Assembly: GCA_964036275.1 (NCBI GenBank)
Contig: OZ038433.1
Coordinates: 27,573,485-27,637,484, forward strand
From: Litoditis marina
Lineage: Eukaryota; Nematoda; Chromadorea; Rhabditida; Rhabditidae
Direction of reading: 5' to 3'
Length of the DNA: 64,000 nucleotides
In this document: positions 1 to 11,197 of the stretch, piece by piece
How positions within the stretch are numbered: the stretch's first letter is position 1
How the letters are laid out: each line of letters starts with the position of its first letter
The notes under the pieces: model-generated
What the model saw: only the letters and a program-made list of their open reading frames with translations
Told to the model about the DNA's origin: nothing
Database searches by the model: none
Position numbers and translations under genes: made by a program

Positions 1-540
1 TTGCACGTTTTTAAGCTTGAAAGCTGGTATTCGTGTTTCCCCCTATTATTTTTAATGGTGTAAGGCAGCTGGGGCATTTTTTATAACCCAACCAATCCGC
101 TTAACACTTCTCACGGTACCCGGGTAGATATCCTGAACAAAAATTCTTTAATGTTGTAAGTACCTAAAAATCGTCTTCACCGAACTTGATCATCGGAAAC
201 CCCTACTAAAACGGCAATAAGTTAAACCTAAGTATCAAACATTTTTTATTATTTATTGGTTGTCTCTACCCAAATTGAAACTTTCCAATTTGATCGGGTT
301 TCAAAAAGGCCCAGTTTGTTTTCGCGCAATGAAGTTTTTCGCGCAATGAAAGCTGAAAGAATCTCACTTCTCTCGGAAAGAGAAATGGTGAAGCAACTGC
401 ATCTGCAACTCACGTTTTCTCACATTGAACGTCAACTAGGATCGATCACATACGTATGTCACTTGGTTCGAACGTTGTATGTCTTATCTGTCACTCGTTC
501 GGTGATTGTTTCCATACTTGTATTAGTGATACCAAACCGA
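1..540. other. AT-rich stretch without a recognisable gene
   Basis: I see no exon with credible splice sites and no recognisable protein similarity in either strand. The stretch ends at the dispersed repeat that begins near 541. Confidence 0.5.
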
Positions 541-666
541 CTAGACGCCTGCGGCGTCTAGCAATTGTAAATCTTGTAAATTACTTGTAAAATTCTGTAC
601 AAAACGATACCAAACATGACTATTCTCCGTAATACCAAGCCCGTGTCATGGGTTTGCGAAAGATCG
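541..666 (+). repeat. Dispersed repeat with palindromic AGACGCC/GGCGTCT core, copy 1
   Basis: The repeat opens with a perfect 7-bp inverted repeat around TGC (543-559), continues through a stretch containing ACAAAACGATACCAAACATG, and ends near GGGTTTGCGAAAGAT. The same block recurs in the same orientation at 59247-59371 and at 59803-59931, more than 58 kb away. A degraded partial copy follows directly at about 667-740. It has no coding potential that I can support. It is probably a member of a genome-wide non-autonomous repeat family. Confidence 0.75.
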
Positions 667-945
667 CGCGCGGCGTCTAGCAGTTATAAATATTGTAGAT
701 CACAGAATTTGCTATGGAATGCTACCAAACACGACTATATTGCATTTTATCAAACAGTTTCATTTTCCTGCGTGCCATTGAATGAGAGTGATATTCCCGC
801 CTGCCGACGTATGTTTTGATTTCACTGCGTGCAAACGGTCTGTCGAACAATTTTACGCAATCTATACGCTTGCCAACGTACAATGTTCGTTTTACGGCAT
901 GCCTAAGACCTGTCAAAAAAACTGTTGCTCGCGCTTTTTTCGTAA

Positions 946-1510
946 TTTTGAATTGTATTTGACGTTATCAGATACTACTACACTCGTTTTGCCAAATTTG
1001 GTACGATTTCATCCACTCTGCAAAAACTGTCGCGTCGCGTGCAGCGCGCGCTATTTCCAAATTTGATTTGTATTTGACGTCAGCAGATACTAACACGCCG
1101 TATGCCAAGTTTTATACGATTTTATTCATTCAGAAAAAATTGTCGCGTCGCGTGAATTTTTGGAAAATTTGAGTTGTATTTGACGTTATCAGATACTACT
1201 ACACTCGTACGCCAAATTTGGTACGATTTCCTCCACTTTGAGAAAACTGTCGCGTCGCGTGCAGCGCGCGCGTTGTTTCGAAAATATGAGTTGTATTTGA
1301 CGTTATCAGATACTACTACACTTACGCCGAATTTGGTACGATTTCATCCACTTTGAAAAACTGTCGCGTCCCGTGCAGCGCGCGCGTTTTTTCGAAAATA
1401 TGAATTGTATTTGACGTTATCAGATACTACTACACTCGTACGCCAAATTTGGTACGATTTCATCCACTTTGAAAAACTGTCGCGTCGTGTGCACGCGCGC
1501 GCGATCATTC
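946..1510 (+). repeat. Tandem repeat, about 115-bp unit, five copies
   Basis: Five imperfect units each contain TTGTATTTGACGTTATCAG, then CCAAATTTGGTACGATTT, then GTCGCGTCGCGTGCAGCGCG. The second unit is the most diverged. The CG-rich box that ends each unit (GTCGCGTCGCGTGC) also appears near 59470-59610 and 59930-59955, which links this array to the repeats at the far end of the window. Short open frames across it are by-products of the repeat. Confidence 0.85.
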
Positions 1511-3740
1511 ATTGTGAATTTTTCTATATCTGGAATGCTTATCACATTTCCACCATTTTGAAAAAAATATTCAAAAACATTAAGTTTGAATGCGGAAAGT
1601 TTAAAAGGTGTACAAAGGTGTTTGAAAAGGTGTACAAAGGTGTACGATGTGCGTTTGCCGTCATGACACAAAGCCGTCATGACAAAATACGACATTAGCA
1701 TTGTATGGGGGGGGGGGGGACGGGGACCGCAAATTCCAACTTTTTAAATTTTTAAAACGGTCAAATCTCGGTTATATGGTGTTGAAAATTGAATATGTCC
1801 CCTCGGTAGGGTAAATTAAGTATGAGAAACTCATTGGTGTGCTTTAAATTGTACGATTTTCATCGTTCATCAAGGTACGGAACGAGTGCACGATTGATGC
1901 ACGATTTCGTGCACTATTTTCGTTCAAAAGTTCATGGTAAATTTCGAATAGGGTTATCATGTAGTATGCCAAAAATTAGACCTGTCAAATCAGAAATTAC
2001 GGATTTTTTGTGCGTACTCTTCAATTTACTGGCGAAAGAGACTATTCATGCAAATTTCGCGCACGTCAAATTGAGTATCTCAAGATTCTGCTATGGAAAG
2101 GTTGTTTTCCAAATAAGAATAAAATCTTCGAGTACGAATACGAACGTATCAGAAAATTATTAGGACTAAGAAATTTTGTCTCACATATGAAAATTAGAGT
2201 TGTTATTACATTATACTGTAGCATTATACTGTTGTGTGAGAATGGAAAAAGGTGCATAAGTAGTCCGTACTCGGTGTTTCATTTTAGTGTGTAGATTTTA
2301 TTTATACACAGTCTCAAACTTCTTTCACAATGCGACCTCTTCACAAACAAGATTGACTATGATTATTGGGGCGAGTGCGACAGCTTTTTTAATACGTGCG
2401 AGAAAAGGTGGGGCATTTTTCGCTACGGAATATTTTGCGCCGGTCGCCGACCGAAAGGCCTGTTGTTACGCTGCAAAAAGTCAAGACATCGATAAGAAAT
2501 GAAGAAATGCTTATTGAACATTGTTGTAGACTAAACAAATAAACAAACATATGTTGAAATGAATCAATTATGTGACCATTTCGCTTAATAAGCTTTGTTT
2601 TAGTGACACTTTTGTAATAGTTCTGCAATCTGGTCGTTTTTTGAATACAGCTGCCCTAAAAACGCCAGTGTGTCGTATCTAGTTCAAGTGCCGCAAGCGT
2701 GGAAATATACCGTATAGTCGCGTAAGCACCGTAAGACCTTGTACGACTACTATATTTATTCAGAGCTTGTAGTTACTAGCGTGCAGGCGTCATAGTCTTT
2801 CAATCGAACTTTTTAAAATATATACAGTTTTTGACAAAGTGATAAACAACTACTTCTGGAAATCCGCAGTTTTTTGATCAAAAACTGTGCACAACAGTTT
2901 CAATTGTTTCATCAGGAGAGCTGGTAAGTAACCTGCTTTTTCCCAAATCTTGATAATGGTTAGATTGTCTTGAGGGCATTTTTTGACTCTTCTGATTCGA
3001 ATCTCCGAAATTACCATCTAATCCGGTTATTTCGTTTGGTTTCTCTGCACCACCACTGCACAAGTAATCGTTTGACAAGAACGTGGTATGTATGATGATC
3101 ACCGTCTCAAAACGCGAAGTAGAACAAGAAAAGTGTAGAGCGAGCAGAGGTCACTCTGTTTGGGATTGAATGAGAGTTTGTAGAAAACATGAGTGCATTG
3201 AATATGAGAACTAAATATATATCCCTTTATTGAAATGCAAAAGAAAACTCAATTGCATTTCTATCGCCAATATTCTGTTAGTGGGTTCTATGTTACGTAC
3301 TTAATCAGTTAAAAGAGAACGATTATGTGCTATAACCCTTTTTCAATCTGCAGGTCCGCGGTAGTCTCGCGCAGTCATGCGCCGCGGACGTGTAACCTGT
3401 TGGCCCGCGGGTTTGTATTGAACCGTGTTTGATAAATATTGCTCAAATTATTCATTTGTCTATAATTTTTTTCCATTTCTATTTTGAACTTTTAACATTA
3501 TCAAGAACGTTAACTAAACACAAATACAATGATCAAGCCACCCCACGATTCCGCAATCTCAAAATGCATTACGGTAGGTGCTCATATACGCAGAGGTACC
3601 GCCCGATGAAAAACGACGGAGTTCAAAAAGAACTCCATCATTTAATTTCATTGGTTCCTTTTCTTAGACTAACTACCCAAGTAGAATTGGAGAGTGACAT
3701 TATCTCAATTTCGATGCTGGCGTGGATATCTGCTTTAACA
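1511..3740. other. Non-coding or undeciphered stretch
   Basis: It contains a 12-base G run near 1706-1718 and AT-rich sequence. A short minus-strand open frame at 2878-3102 has unremarkable composition and no recognisable domain. Part of it (about 2930-2975) resembles 3840-3870 in inverted orientation, so a repeat origin is likely. I find no supportable exon. Confidence 0.4.
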
Positions 3741-3746
3741 GTGAAA

Positions 3747-3938
3747 ATGGACCAATTTTTGTTCATCTTTCTCTTCACTTCCACTGTACTTTCAAGACCT
3801 GAAAACTCAACGCCAGACAATCACAATGCGATTTCAAGAAATCGGAACATTATCAAGATTTGGAGAAAAGCGTGCAACGGACAAAAAAGACTATATAAGA
3901 CGTCAACAACTGTTCTATTGTCCGATGAGAAGCGATGA
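3747..3938 (+). CDS. Possible small secreted peptide, 63 aa (weak)
   Basis: From the ATG at 3747 the frame gives a hydrophobic N-terminus (MDQFLFIFLFTSTVLS) like a signal peptide, followed by a short basic tail without cysteine pairs. No homolog is recognised. The upstream part of the same open frame has no obvious start context or splice acceptor. A related stretch in inverted orientation near 2930-2975 suggests this is repeat sequence rather than a gene. Transcript evidence would be needed to accept it. Confidence 0.18.
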   Translation: MDQFLFIFLFTSTVLSRPENSTPDNHNAISRNRNIIKIWRKACNGQKRLYKTSTTVLLSDEKR

Positions 3939-4990
3939 CAACCATTTACCGAAACTCATGACGTAGTCCTCATCACTATGAAGAGCGATTCTACAGTATG
4001 GAACAAGCCGCATCACTGGGGAACCAAACCAAACCAACCGAACTGCCATTCACAACCGACCGGTTCTTCTGTGAATCCTTCGAACCGAACCGAGATTCAC
4101 TCATTCTACTTTATATAAGACGTGTTTGCTCAATTCATGATTGATACCGGTTTGGTTTAAACGTTTCACAGGAGAATTTGTCGATTCAGAACGTCGGTTC
4201 AGTTCGGTTCTTCAGTGGCCAGTTCGCGGTTCGGTTTGGGACGTACCCGGTTCTCGAGTAAAATTGTAGTATGAGCCGGCCGTAGGAAACCATTCACTCT
4301 ATATATTTTCATAGGTCTTAACCCAAACACCTAGTTTTTGCATACAATTCGAATCTTTCAGATTCCATCACATTGTATATATCTTATTTGCACATGTCTC
4401 TTATTCAATGTTTGTTTTCCCAGTAATATCAATGCAGTTGTCAACAGCTAGATGTTTCATTAAACAAAGTATGGTCAATTAAAAACATAGCTTTTTGAAT
4501 TGTAGCAAAAAAACAATAGGCCTCTTTTCCCCATTTTTCTACCTCTTCTCATTTCCCAAAAACTGAGACAGATGAATACAGTTCTTCATTGTTTCATGAA
4601 TTGGGAACTCATACTTTTTTCCGTACAAAAATTCGTAACTCCGGGATAAATTTGATCAAATTTACCATACAAATTCAATTTCAAAATGAGTTGCTTCTTT
4701 GCATTTTGTTAATGGAATGATTGCAGTGAAGCCCGCATAATATTTTAGAAATTGCCGGTAGGGTAATTTTTAGTGTACTTCCTTATAATGCGTGTGTTGT
4801 GAACCATTGTTCAACAATGGTGTTGTTCTAATTCTGCAGAATACTTCTGATACAATATCTGAGCAGTTTGTATTGTACACTTTTTGCTGATTTGCAGGTC
4901 AAATCAAAAACAACTCACACATTCGCTGGTTCCCCCGCTTTTTACGGATTGCTCTCTTTGATTTGTCTTTGGTCCGGCTAATGCGCGCCT

Positions 4991-5100
4991 TCAATCATTT
5001 ATTTTTCGGAGCACACAATTTCAATCATTTATTTTTTGGGAGCACACAATTTCAATCATTTATTTTTTGGGAGCACACAATTTCAATCATTTATTTTTTT
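4991..5100 (+). repeat. 31-bp minisatellite, left copy of an inverted pair
   Basis: About 3.6 copies of a 30-31-bp unit containing TTTCAATCATTTATTTTTTG followed by GGAGCACACAA. The same unit occurs in reverse complement at about 7924-8093, so the two arrays face each other about 3 kb apart. Inverted subterminal arrays are common at the ends of nematode DNA transposons, so 4.96-8.1 kb may be one non-autonomous element. No transposase frame is visible between them. Confidence 0.85.
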
Positions 5101-7920
5101 GAAGTATTTGGTTTTCAAATATTTGTTTTTCCGAAATCCGTGCAAACTGAAGGATTTTTACTGTTTTTGATGTTTTTGTCTAGGAGGACACTGAAGGATA
5201 AATTCGTTCGAGGAAAAACGAACAAAAGCATTAGTTTGGGCGGAGTCGATGAAATGACCAGTGCTGAATCCCGGTAACCAAAACAGTTGACAGGCAAACA
5301 CTTTGAGTTACAACTACAATGTTCAAAAAATCTTTCATAGTTTACGTGAAACTTTCCCCACGTTCTCGCCATATGAAAGACGCGATTGTTTCTAAGAAAT
5401 GCGAATGCAGAATACTGATAAACTTTCCGGTTTCTCTATTATCTCTGGACGCCTTCTTCTTCAATATACACGGCATGTACAAACGCAGAAAAACGGGCGC
5501 TGCGCCCATTAGAAATTTCGCTCACGTCTGCCCGAGCGCCCAGCTACCTGGCAAAGTTCCAGCGCAGTTGGAAGCGCAGGGATGTGCTTTTGTAGCGAAA
5601 GCGAAGCGGTCGCGGCGCGGCAGCCTCTCTAATCAAAATCTCGAACACTCGCTGTATTTTTGTTATTTATTATGCAATTAACTTTATTTTCTAGAATAAT
5701 TGTATCCTAATCATTCCTGGACCTTCATTCAAGCTTTGTATTAGCTATTGTAGTATAAAATGAGATTTCAGCGATAAATTTCACAATTGAAAAGAAGAAA
5801 AGTTGAAAATAGAGAAAAATGTCCGTTTCAATATACATTTCGCATAATAACAAGATAGTGTACTCTTAAAATCAACTATAGAAACGAGCTAGTTCTCTCC
5901 TTATTGTTATCTAACGTTTTTTTATATATAATCTTCCGAATTTCGTTCGTTTTCTTCGAATGAATGAATGAATATTTCATCATTGTTTATATATATATTT
6001 CGGATCTTCCCACTCCTCGTCAAATGTTCGTTGATATCCTCACCAGCGTCTATCTGAATTCCCCAGCCCGAATGCTAGAAAAAGAGAAAACCTAGGATAT
6101 GTACAGAGGTAGTTATATTGGTACCATTGTTTTCTTAGTTCTTACGTAGGTAAACACTTGCCTAATTGCTCGTTATTATTGAAAACTATAAGGCTATTGT
6201 GAATTGTGAAATTGAGTATCCGGTTTACGCCAATTAGCAACATGTTACGGTTTTCTCTCTAATAAATTGAAGAAAACCTGTGTTTGTGCGTTGTGGTCTA
6301 TATTTACTATAACATGTCACTTTCGCTAATATAAATAGGCTCAATCGAAATCGTTTGCAAAAAGAGTTCGGTGATACACGTTACATTTTTTATTCGAAAA
6401 GATATATCAAACTACAATTCCAGTATCGGAAGCGTTGGAGGAGAAGGACTAACCCAAAATGAAGGGATTCGATCATCAGTCTCACTGCCAGTGACCCGAA
6501 GAAGAAATTATCTCTTGTTAAAAATGTGGTTTTATTGATGTTTTTGTATGTGATAAAAAAGTTTGGTTGCTTTAATAAGTTTCAGTCGTTTGCCAAGAAC
6601 TATGCGACAAAATATTATGAAAGTTTGCATTATAACTCTATTTTTATTCGTGTTTTGAATGATTCTGGAGCCTTTCGTCGAATTGACTTGAATTTCGAGC
6701 CGCAACGCACCAGAGACGCGTTGCGGTCGTGCAGCCGCCCGGCGGTTTTCAATGCACCTTTGAACATGCCGTGTATAAATACATCCTTTGGTGATGAATT
6801 CTTATGTGAAAACCTATCATATTTGAAACTTGTATATTCGTTCACGTTTGTTAAAAGGACTCTCATCAACAGTTTTCACCCAGTCCAAATAAATCTTGCC
6901 GTCATATATGGGGGAGTTCGGCTGTGGCCCGGGCGGGGCCAATGCGTGTAGAGATAATGAGAGAGTGTGCGAATGCGGGAGAGCGCGTGGACGACGAGAG
7001 CAAAAGTTAACCTGTTAACGCCACAGACTGCAGAATTTGACACTTACTAACTCCAAACGTTCTGAATGAAAGGTTATCAGAGTAATGGTTAGATAGTGTG
7101 TATTCATAACCGAATCGAAACATAACTTATATTCTGAATTGTGTACTTAAATTCTAATTGGGTAGTAATGAAATTCACCATTTTCAAGAAAGTAATGAAA
7201 TCCACCATTTTCAACCTGCAGATTTTAGGCAAATTCACAATCATGATCCATTTCCTTACTTTATGCTTAATAATCGTGATTTTCAGTCGAAGTGATAGTT
7301 GAAGTGAATTTGGGTTACTGAAATATGAGTAACCATCAGTGATACAGAAAAATGACATAAATTACATTTCGCCACTCATTTCTACCAGTCTGTTATCAGC
7401 TGAGACTTCTCTATGGATAGTTCAATTGGCAACGTCTTGAACAGGAACTCTTGAAATATTATTTAGATTGTAAAAATTCGGAAAATTAGACGTATTGTCG
7501 TGGGTTTTACCGAACTCGAAGTTTTTGCCGTTCGAACTTCTTGTCATGGAATGTTTTCTATTTTCGAAAGAATATACCGGGATTATTCTCGAGTGTTCTG
7601 AAAGATCGGAATGAATCACTGCTTTTCCTCCGATTGTACGAGAAGTATCGACCACGGAATTTTTTTAGAAGTTGAGTCAGATTTGACTCAAAATAGTAGA
7701 TTTGGACACTACAGTTCCACAGGCTCCGATTTCGAAAAAAAACGAGAAAAATGGAACACAATGAGCTCTTCCTGAGTATTTCGTTCTGCAAAGTCTTAAA
7801 TAGGGAGAATGTTTGCATAAACCTTGAAATGTACGGCAACGGTGAGTGCTGTGAACGTTGTTGTTGCGTTGGGAACGTGTTTGTTGACGTTTTGAGTGTA
7901 CAATAATCTATGCACGAATA
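5101..7920. other. Interior between inverted minisatellites, no recognised gene
   Basis: I see scattered GC-rich patches (5490-5620, 6690-6760, 6900-7000) and AT-rich sequence. The longest open frame (6526-6951, 141 aa) has no recognisable domain and no convincing splice sites. If the flanking inverted minisatellites mark a transposon, this is its interior without transposase. Confidence 0.4.
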
Positions 7921-7923
7921 ATA

Positions 7924-8093
7924 GAAATTGTGTGTTCCCAAAAGATAAATGATTGAAATTTTGTGCTCCCAAAAAATAATTGATTGGAATTTTGTGCTCC
8001 CAGAAAATAAATGATTGAAATTGTGTGCTCCCAAAAAATAAATTTTTGAAATTGTATGCTCCCAAAAAATAAATGATTGAAATTGTGTGCTCC
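7924..8093 (-). repeat. 31-bp minisatellite, right copy of an inverted pair
   Basis: About five to six units of the array seen at 4991-5100, here in reverse complement (GTGTGCTCCCAAAAAATAAA). Unit spacing is about 30-32 bp, with small substitutions between copies. The open frames running through it on the minus strand are repeat translations, not genes. Confidence 0.85.
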
Positions 8094-8539
8094 TTGGCTC
8101 ACTACACATATCTCCTATCAAAATGCGTTGCTTTTGGGACATTACCATGTGCAATTATCTTTCTTTCGTCCACATACAACAAATTTTGGGAACAGTTTAT
8201 CATCCAGAAAACACCCCAAATAGTCAATGTTTCTTGACGAATGAAAGACGTTCCTTTCCTCTTCCCATTTTGTCCTGTTTTCTTGGAATAAACTCGATTT
8301 TGAAATTTTTTTCAGATTGCAGCGTCTTATATCTGCGGTGACCGCTTCGCGAATGCTCAGAAGATAGAATCACGAATTATTAGAGAATAGTGCTATTTAT
8401 TATTACCCAAACTATTGAAGAATAGTGCAACTAATTATAGTAAAATATAGTCGTCGCCAACGGAAATGCGGGAGGGTACTGTATATCTCACTTTCAGCTG
8501 TGTACGCACACATGTTCTCGATTCCAACGGGTTTCTGTT

Positions 8540-8650
8540 ATGTGTGCTAATCGCGCAGTGGCTAGCGGTCTGCTTCAAAACTTTTTCTCACAAGTTCGAT
8601 TCCGACAAGAGACACAAATTTACAAATTTGGCACTCACTATAACCAAGGA
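8540..8650 (+). repeat. tRNA-derived SINE-like sequence
   Basis: An A-box-like segment (CGCGCAGTGGCTAGCGG) is followed about 35 nt later by a B-box-like AAGTTCGATTCC. Then comes GAGACACAAATTTACAAATT and TTTGGCAC. The same order (GCGCAGTGGTTAACGC, TTTCGATTCC, GAGACACACATTTATTAATT, TTTGGCACCC) is found at 49143-49240 and, inverted, at about 23948-24040. It does not fold into a good tRNA cloverleaf, so a SINE or tRNA pseudogene fits better than a functional tRNA. Confidence 0.5.
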
Positions 8651-8970
8651 TGAATCTAAGCCGCGCACTGTCAAAAACAGGACAAAACGTTAGTTGGGGA
8701 CGCATAACTAAATGTCGGAGGTGAACGTTTTTTGTTGAAACTCAATCTGTCTTTTGTAGTCTGATGGATAGTAGATTATGTTTCTGCTGATTATGTTTTC
8801 GTTCAACCTCTCAATCAAAACTCTCAAGAGAACAAAGTATTTCTATAAGATATTGTGTTTATGTGAGCGAAATGTTTTCAAAGGTTTACTTATAAGTTTT
8901 TCTGTGTTGTAATAATCATGAAAATTGCGAGATTAGATTTTTCCTTTTCTTTTTGAGTTTTGTCCTTTTT

Positions 8971-9110
8971 TTCTATATTCCATGCAGTCTAACGAATCGG
9001 ATTAAATTCGTCGGCTTCGCGGCTGCCGAGCGGCCGCTGTCGGTAGCCATTTTGACGTAACAATATTCACAATAAATGTAGATCACTAATCGCACACTCG
9101 ATATTGATGT
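8971..9110 (+). repeat. Direct repeat, copy 1 (about 140 bp)
   Basis: It starts at TTCTATATTCCA and contains CGGATTAAATTCGTCGGC, a CG-rich palindromic segment, GCTGTCGGTAGC, ATTTTGACG and GTAGATCACTAATC. The second copy is at 9293-9436. The CG-rich middle differs most between copies. Confidence 0.8.
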
Positions 9111-9292
9111 ATTGACAGATGCTGTTCTAATATCTACAGAATCTGCTCAAGCTATCGAAAAGCAAAACAACAGCACAAGTTCACACACTTCAAGCGACAA
9201 ATACTTGCCAAAGCGGCTAGGAGCAAAGTTTTCAAGGCCGTAAGTAGCTCAATGTTTACCAATTGATCCAAAAATTGAAGATAACGCTGCCG

Positions 9293-9436
9293 TTTCTATA
9301 TTCCAAATTTCAGACGAAACGGATTAAATTCGTCGGCTTTGTGGCCACCGCGCCGCGCTGCCGCTGTCGGTAGCTATTTTGACGGAACAATATTCACAAT
9401 ACTCGTAGATCACTAATCACATACTCGATATTGATT
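9293..9436 (+). repeat. Direct repeat, copy 2 (about 140 bp)
   Basis: Second copy of the 8971-9110 block, about 320 bp downstream in the same orientation. The intervening DNA shows no gene. Copy 2 lacks a short piece around the GC-rich centre and differs by scattered substitutions. Confidence 0.8.
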
Positions 9437-11190
9437 TGCACAACGAAAGAGTTTTCCCCCTCTATCTCTCTCCATCAAAATTTCAGAAATCGGATCAGAA
9501 GTTTTTGAGAAAACCGCATAAAACCACTTTTTTTTCTGCAAGTCTTCCATGAGCGAAACTATCCATTATCTGCGCTACACGCAATTTTAAACACAGCAGA
9601 GCTCAGAAACTTGCAATGACAATGTGCACGATGCCTCATTAGAATAATAACTTAATGCGACTATTCAATTTACTAATCGTATAGGAGTCGCTCGTTGGAA
9701 GAAGCAGACGTATGCAATCGGGTTGATCTAATTTGTATTGTTGTAGTTTGATCTGACTACCTCATAGACAAGCTCGAGAGTTGCTCTGTAAATTCGCCAT
9801 TTTACCGAAAAAGACAGGAAGGGGCTCTATTGATTGAGCTATGTGTGGTGAGCGGTCGTTGATTAATTGCCAGCAGACACGAGAGTGTGAAACGTCCTAA
9901 TATGAATTGAATATTCAAGTAAACTTACAATTTCGCTTTTATATTGTACTGGGTTGCCTAACTTATTTCACTAGGAAGATTCGCAGGATTCGGTGGGGGA
10001 CCAAGTCTTCCATGAGCGAAACTATCCTTTGGGTTACTGTATCTCAAAGTTGTGCCAAAATGGTGAACGTGATCATTCAATTTACTTCTAGTATATACCA
10101 GTGGGTGAATAACTATTTATCCACTGATCCTGCAACATACATGTGTATAAAAGCGTGTAAGTCTGCATAGACAATATTTCAGGAGTAGCGAGCTAGAATA
10201 CCGGTACTTGCGCGCTAGAACACCGCAATGACCGATTTGACACAGAGGTTGTCGCGCTAATCTTGGGCGCAAGTACCGATATTGTTCGGCGCAACTAGCG
10301 CTTTCGTCGGGCGGTAGTACCGCTTTTTGGAATACAGCCATACAAAAATTTGCTTGCTACCAAAATTTTATTCATTTATCAAAAAATTTTGAAATACAAT
10401 CAAATTTATTCGCACGATTCCATATAATATAAACATGTATACAAAAGGAACCATAAACTTGAAAAACAAGTTAAAAACATAGCACACCAATAACTAAAAA
10501 TACTCGTAGACTCATAACGTAAAGAGTCAAGTGAATCACTATTAACATGATGGACGGAACGGAAAATCGACATTTACATTACCTGATCTACAGAAAAAAG
10601 ATAATATATGAATGGATGATACAATAAACAAGAAAACATCCTCAATGAGATTATGTCTATGTGGGTCCAACAATTATACAAGTCCGCTACTTAACGAATT
10701 GCAAGCTATGTAATTGTAATATGAAAAACATTTCTTTCAAAGTGTTGCATAATAATTATGAAAATGTAATAAATAGCTCTAAAAATAAAAAACTTAAACA
10801 GATCAAAGTTCATTCTATCTCGAACCGAGCACACAAAAAGAAGATTCTGAACGAATCTATCAATTTTACTAACGTTTAAAGTAACCACTCACAAAATAAG
10901 AGAAAAAATAATTAACAGAACACCCGACCGACGAGCGGTTGCGCAGACGAGAAGTGGAGGGCGGTTTGAAAACAATTTTTCATCAATCAATAACGTATCC
11001 GGCGGTACTCGCGCTCGCAGGGCCCCCTGCCCGGCGGGTTATTCCAGTGAGCAAGTACCGGTCTTGTCGCGCGCAAATACCGATTTTTGCTATTGTCCCG
11101 CGATACTACCGACTCATTGCCTGAGTGTGTAGGACTTTGAGGCCAGCCACCTGAACTTGTTCAACAGGTGTAATCCCCCCCCCCCTCTTG
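9437..11190. other. Intergenic stretch with a hairpin at 10202-10278
   Basis: A perfect 12-bp inverted repeat, CGGTACTTGCGC (10202-10213) and its complement (10267-10278), encloses a 53-bp loop. Related AAGTACCGGT and GCGCGCAAATACC pieces recur at 11046-11085, so a small inverted-repeat element may span about 10.2-11.1 kb. A C10 run lies at 11166-11176 just before the phospholipase gene. No exon is supported here. Confidence 0.4.
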
Positions 11191-11197
11191 AGGACGA

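Noticed and set aside
4010..4260. AACCGAACC and GGTTCGGTT words suggesting an inverted repeat
   Set aside because: Pairing is short and broken; simple degenerate repeats explain it.
7558..8154. 198-codon minus-strand frame through the minisatellite
   Set aside because: About a third of it is the 31-bp repeat translated; no domain.
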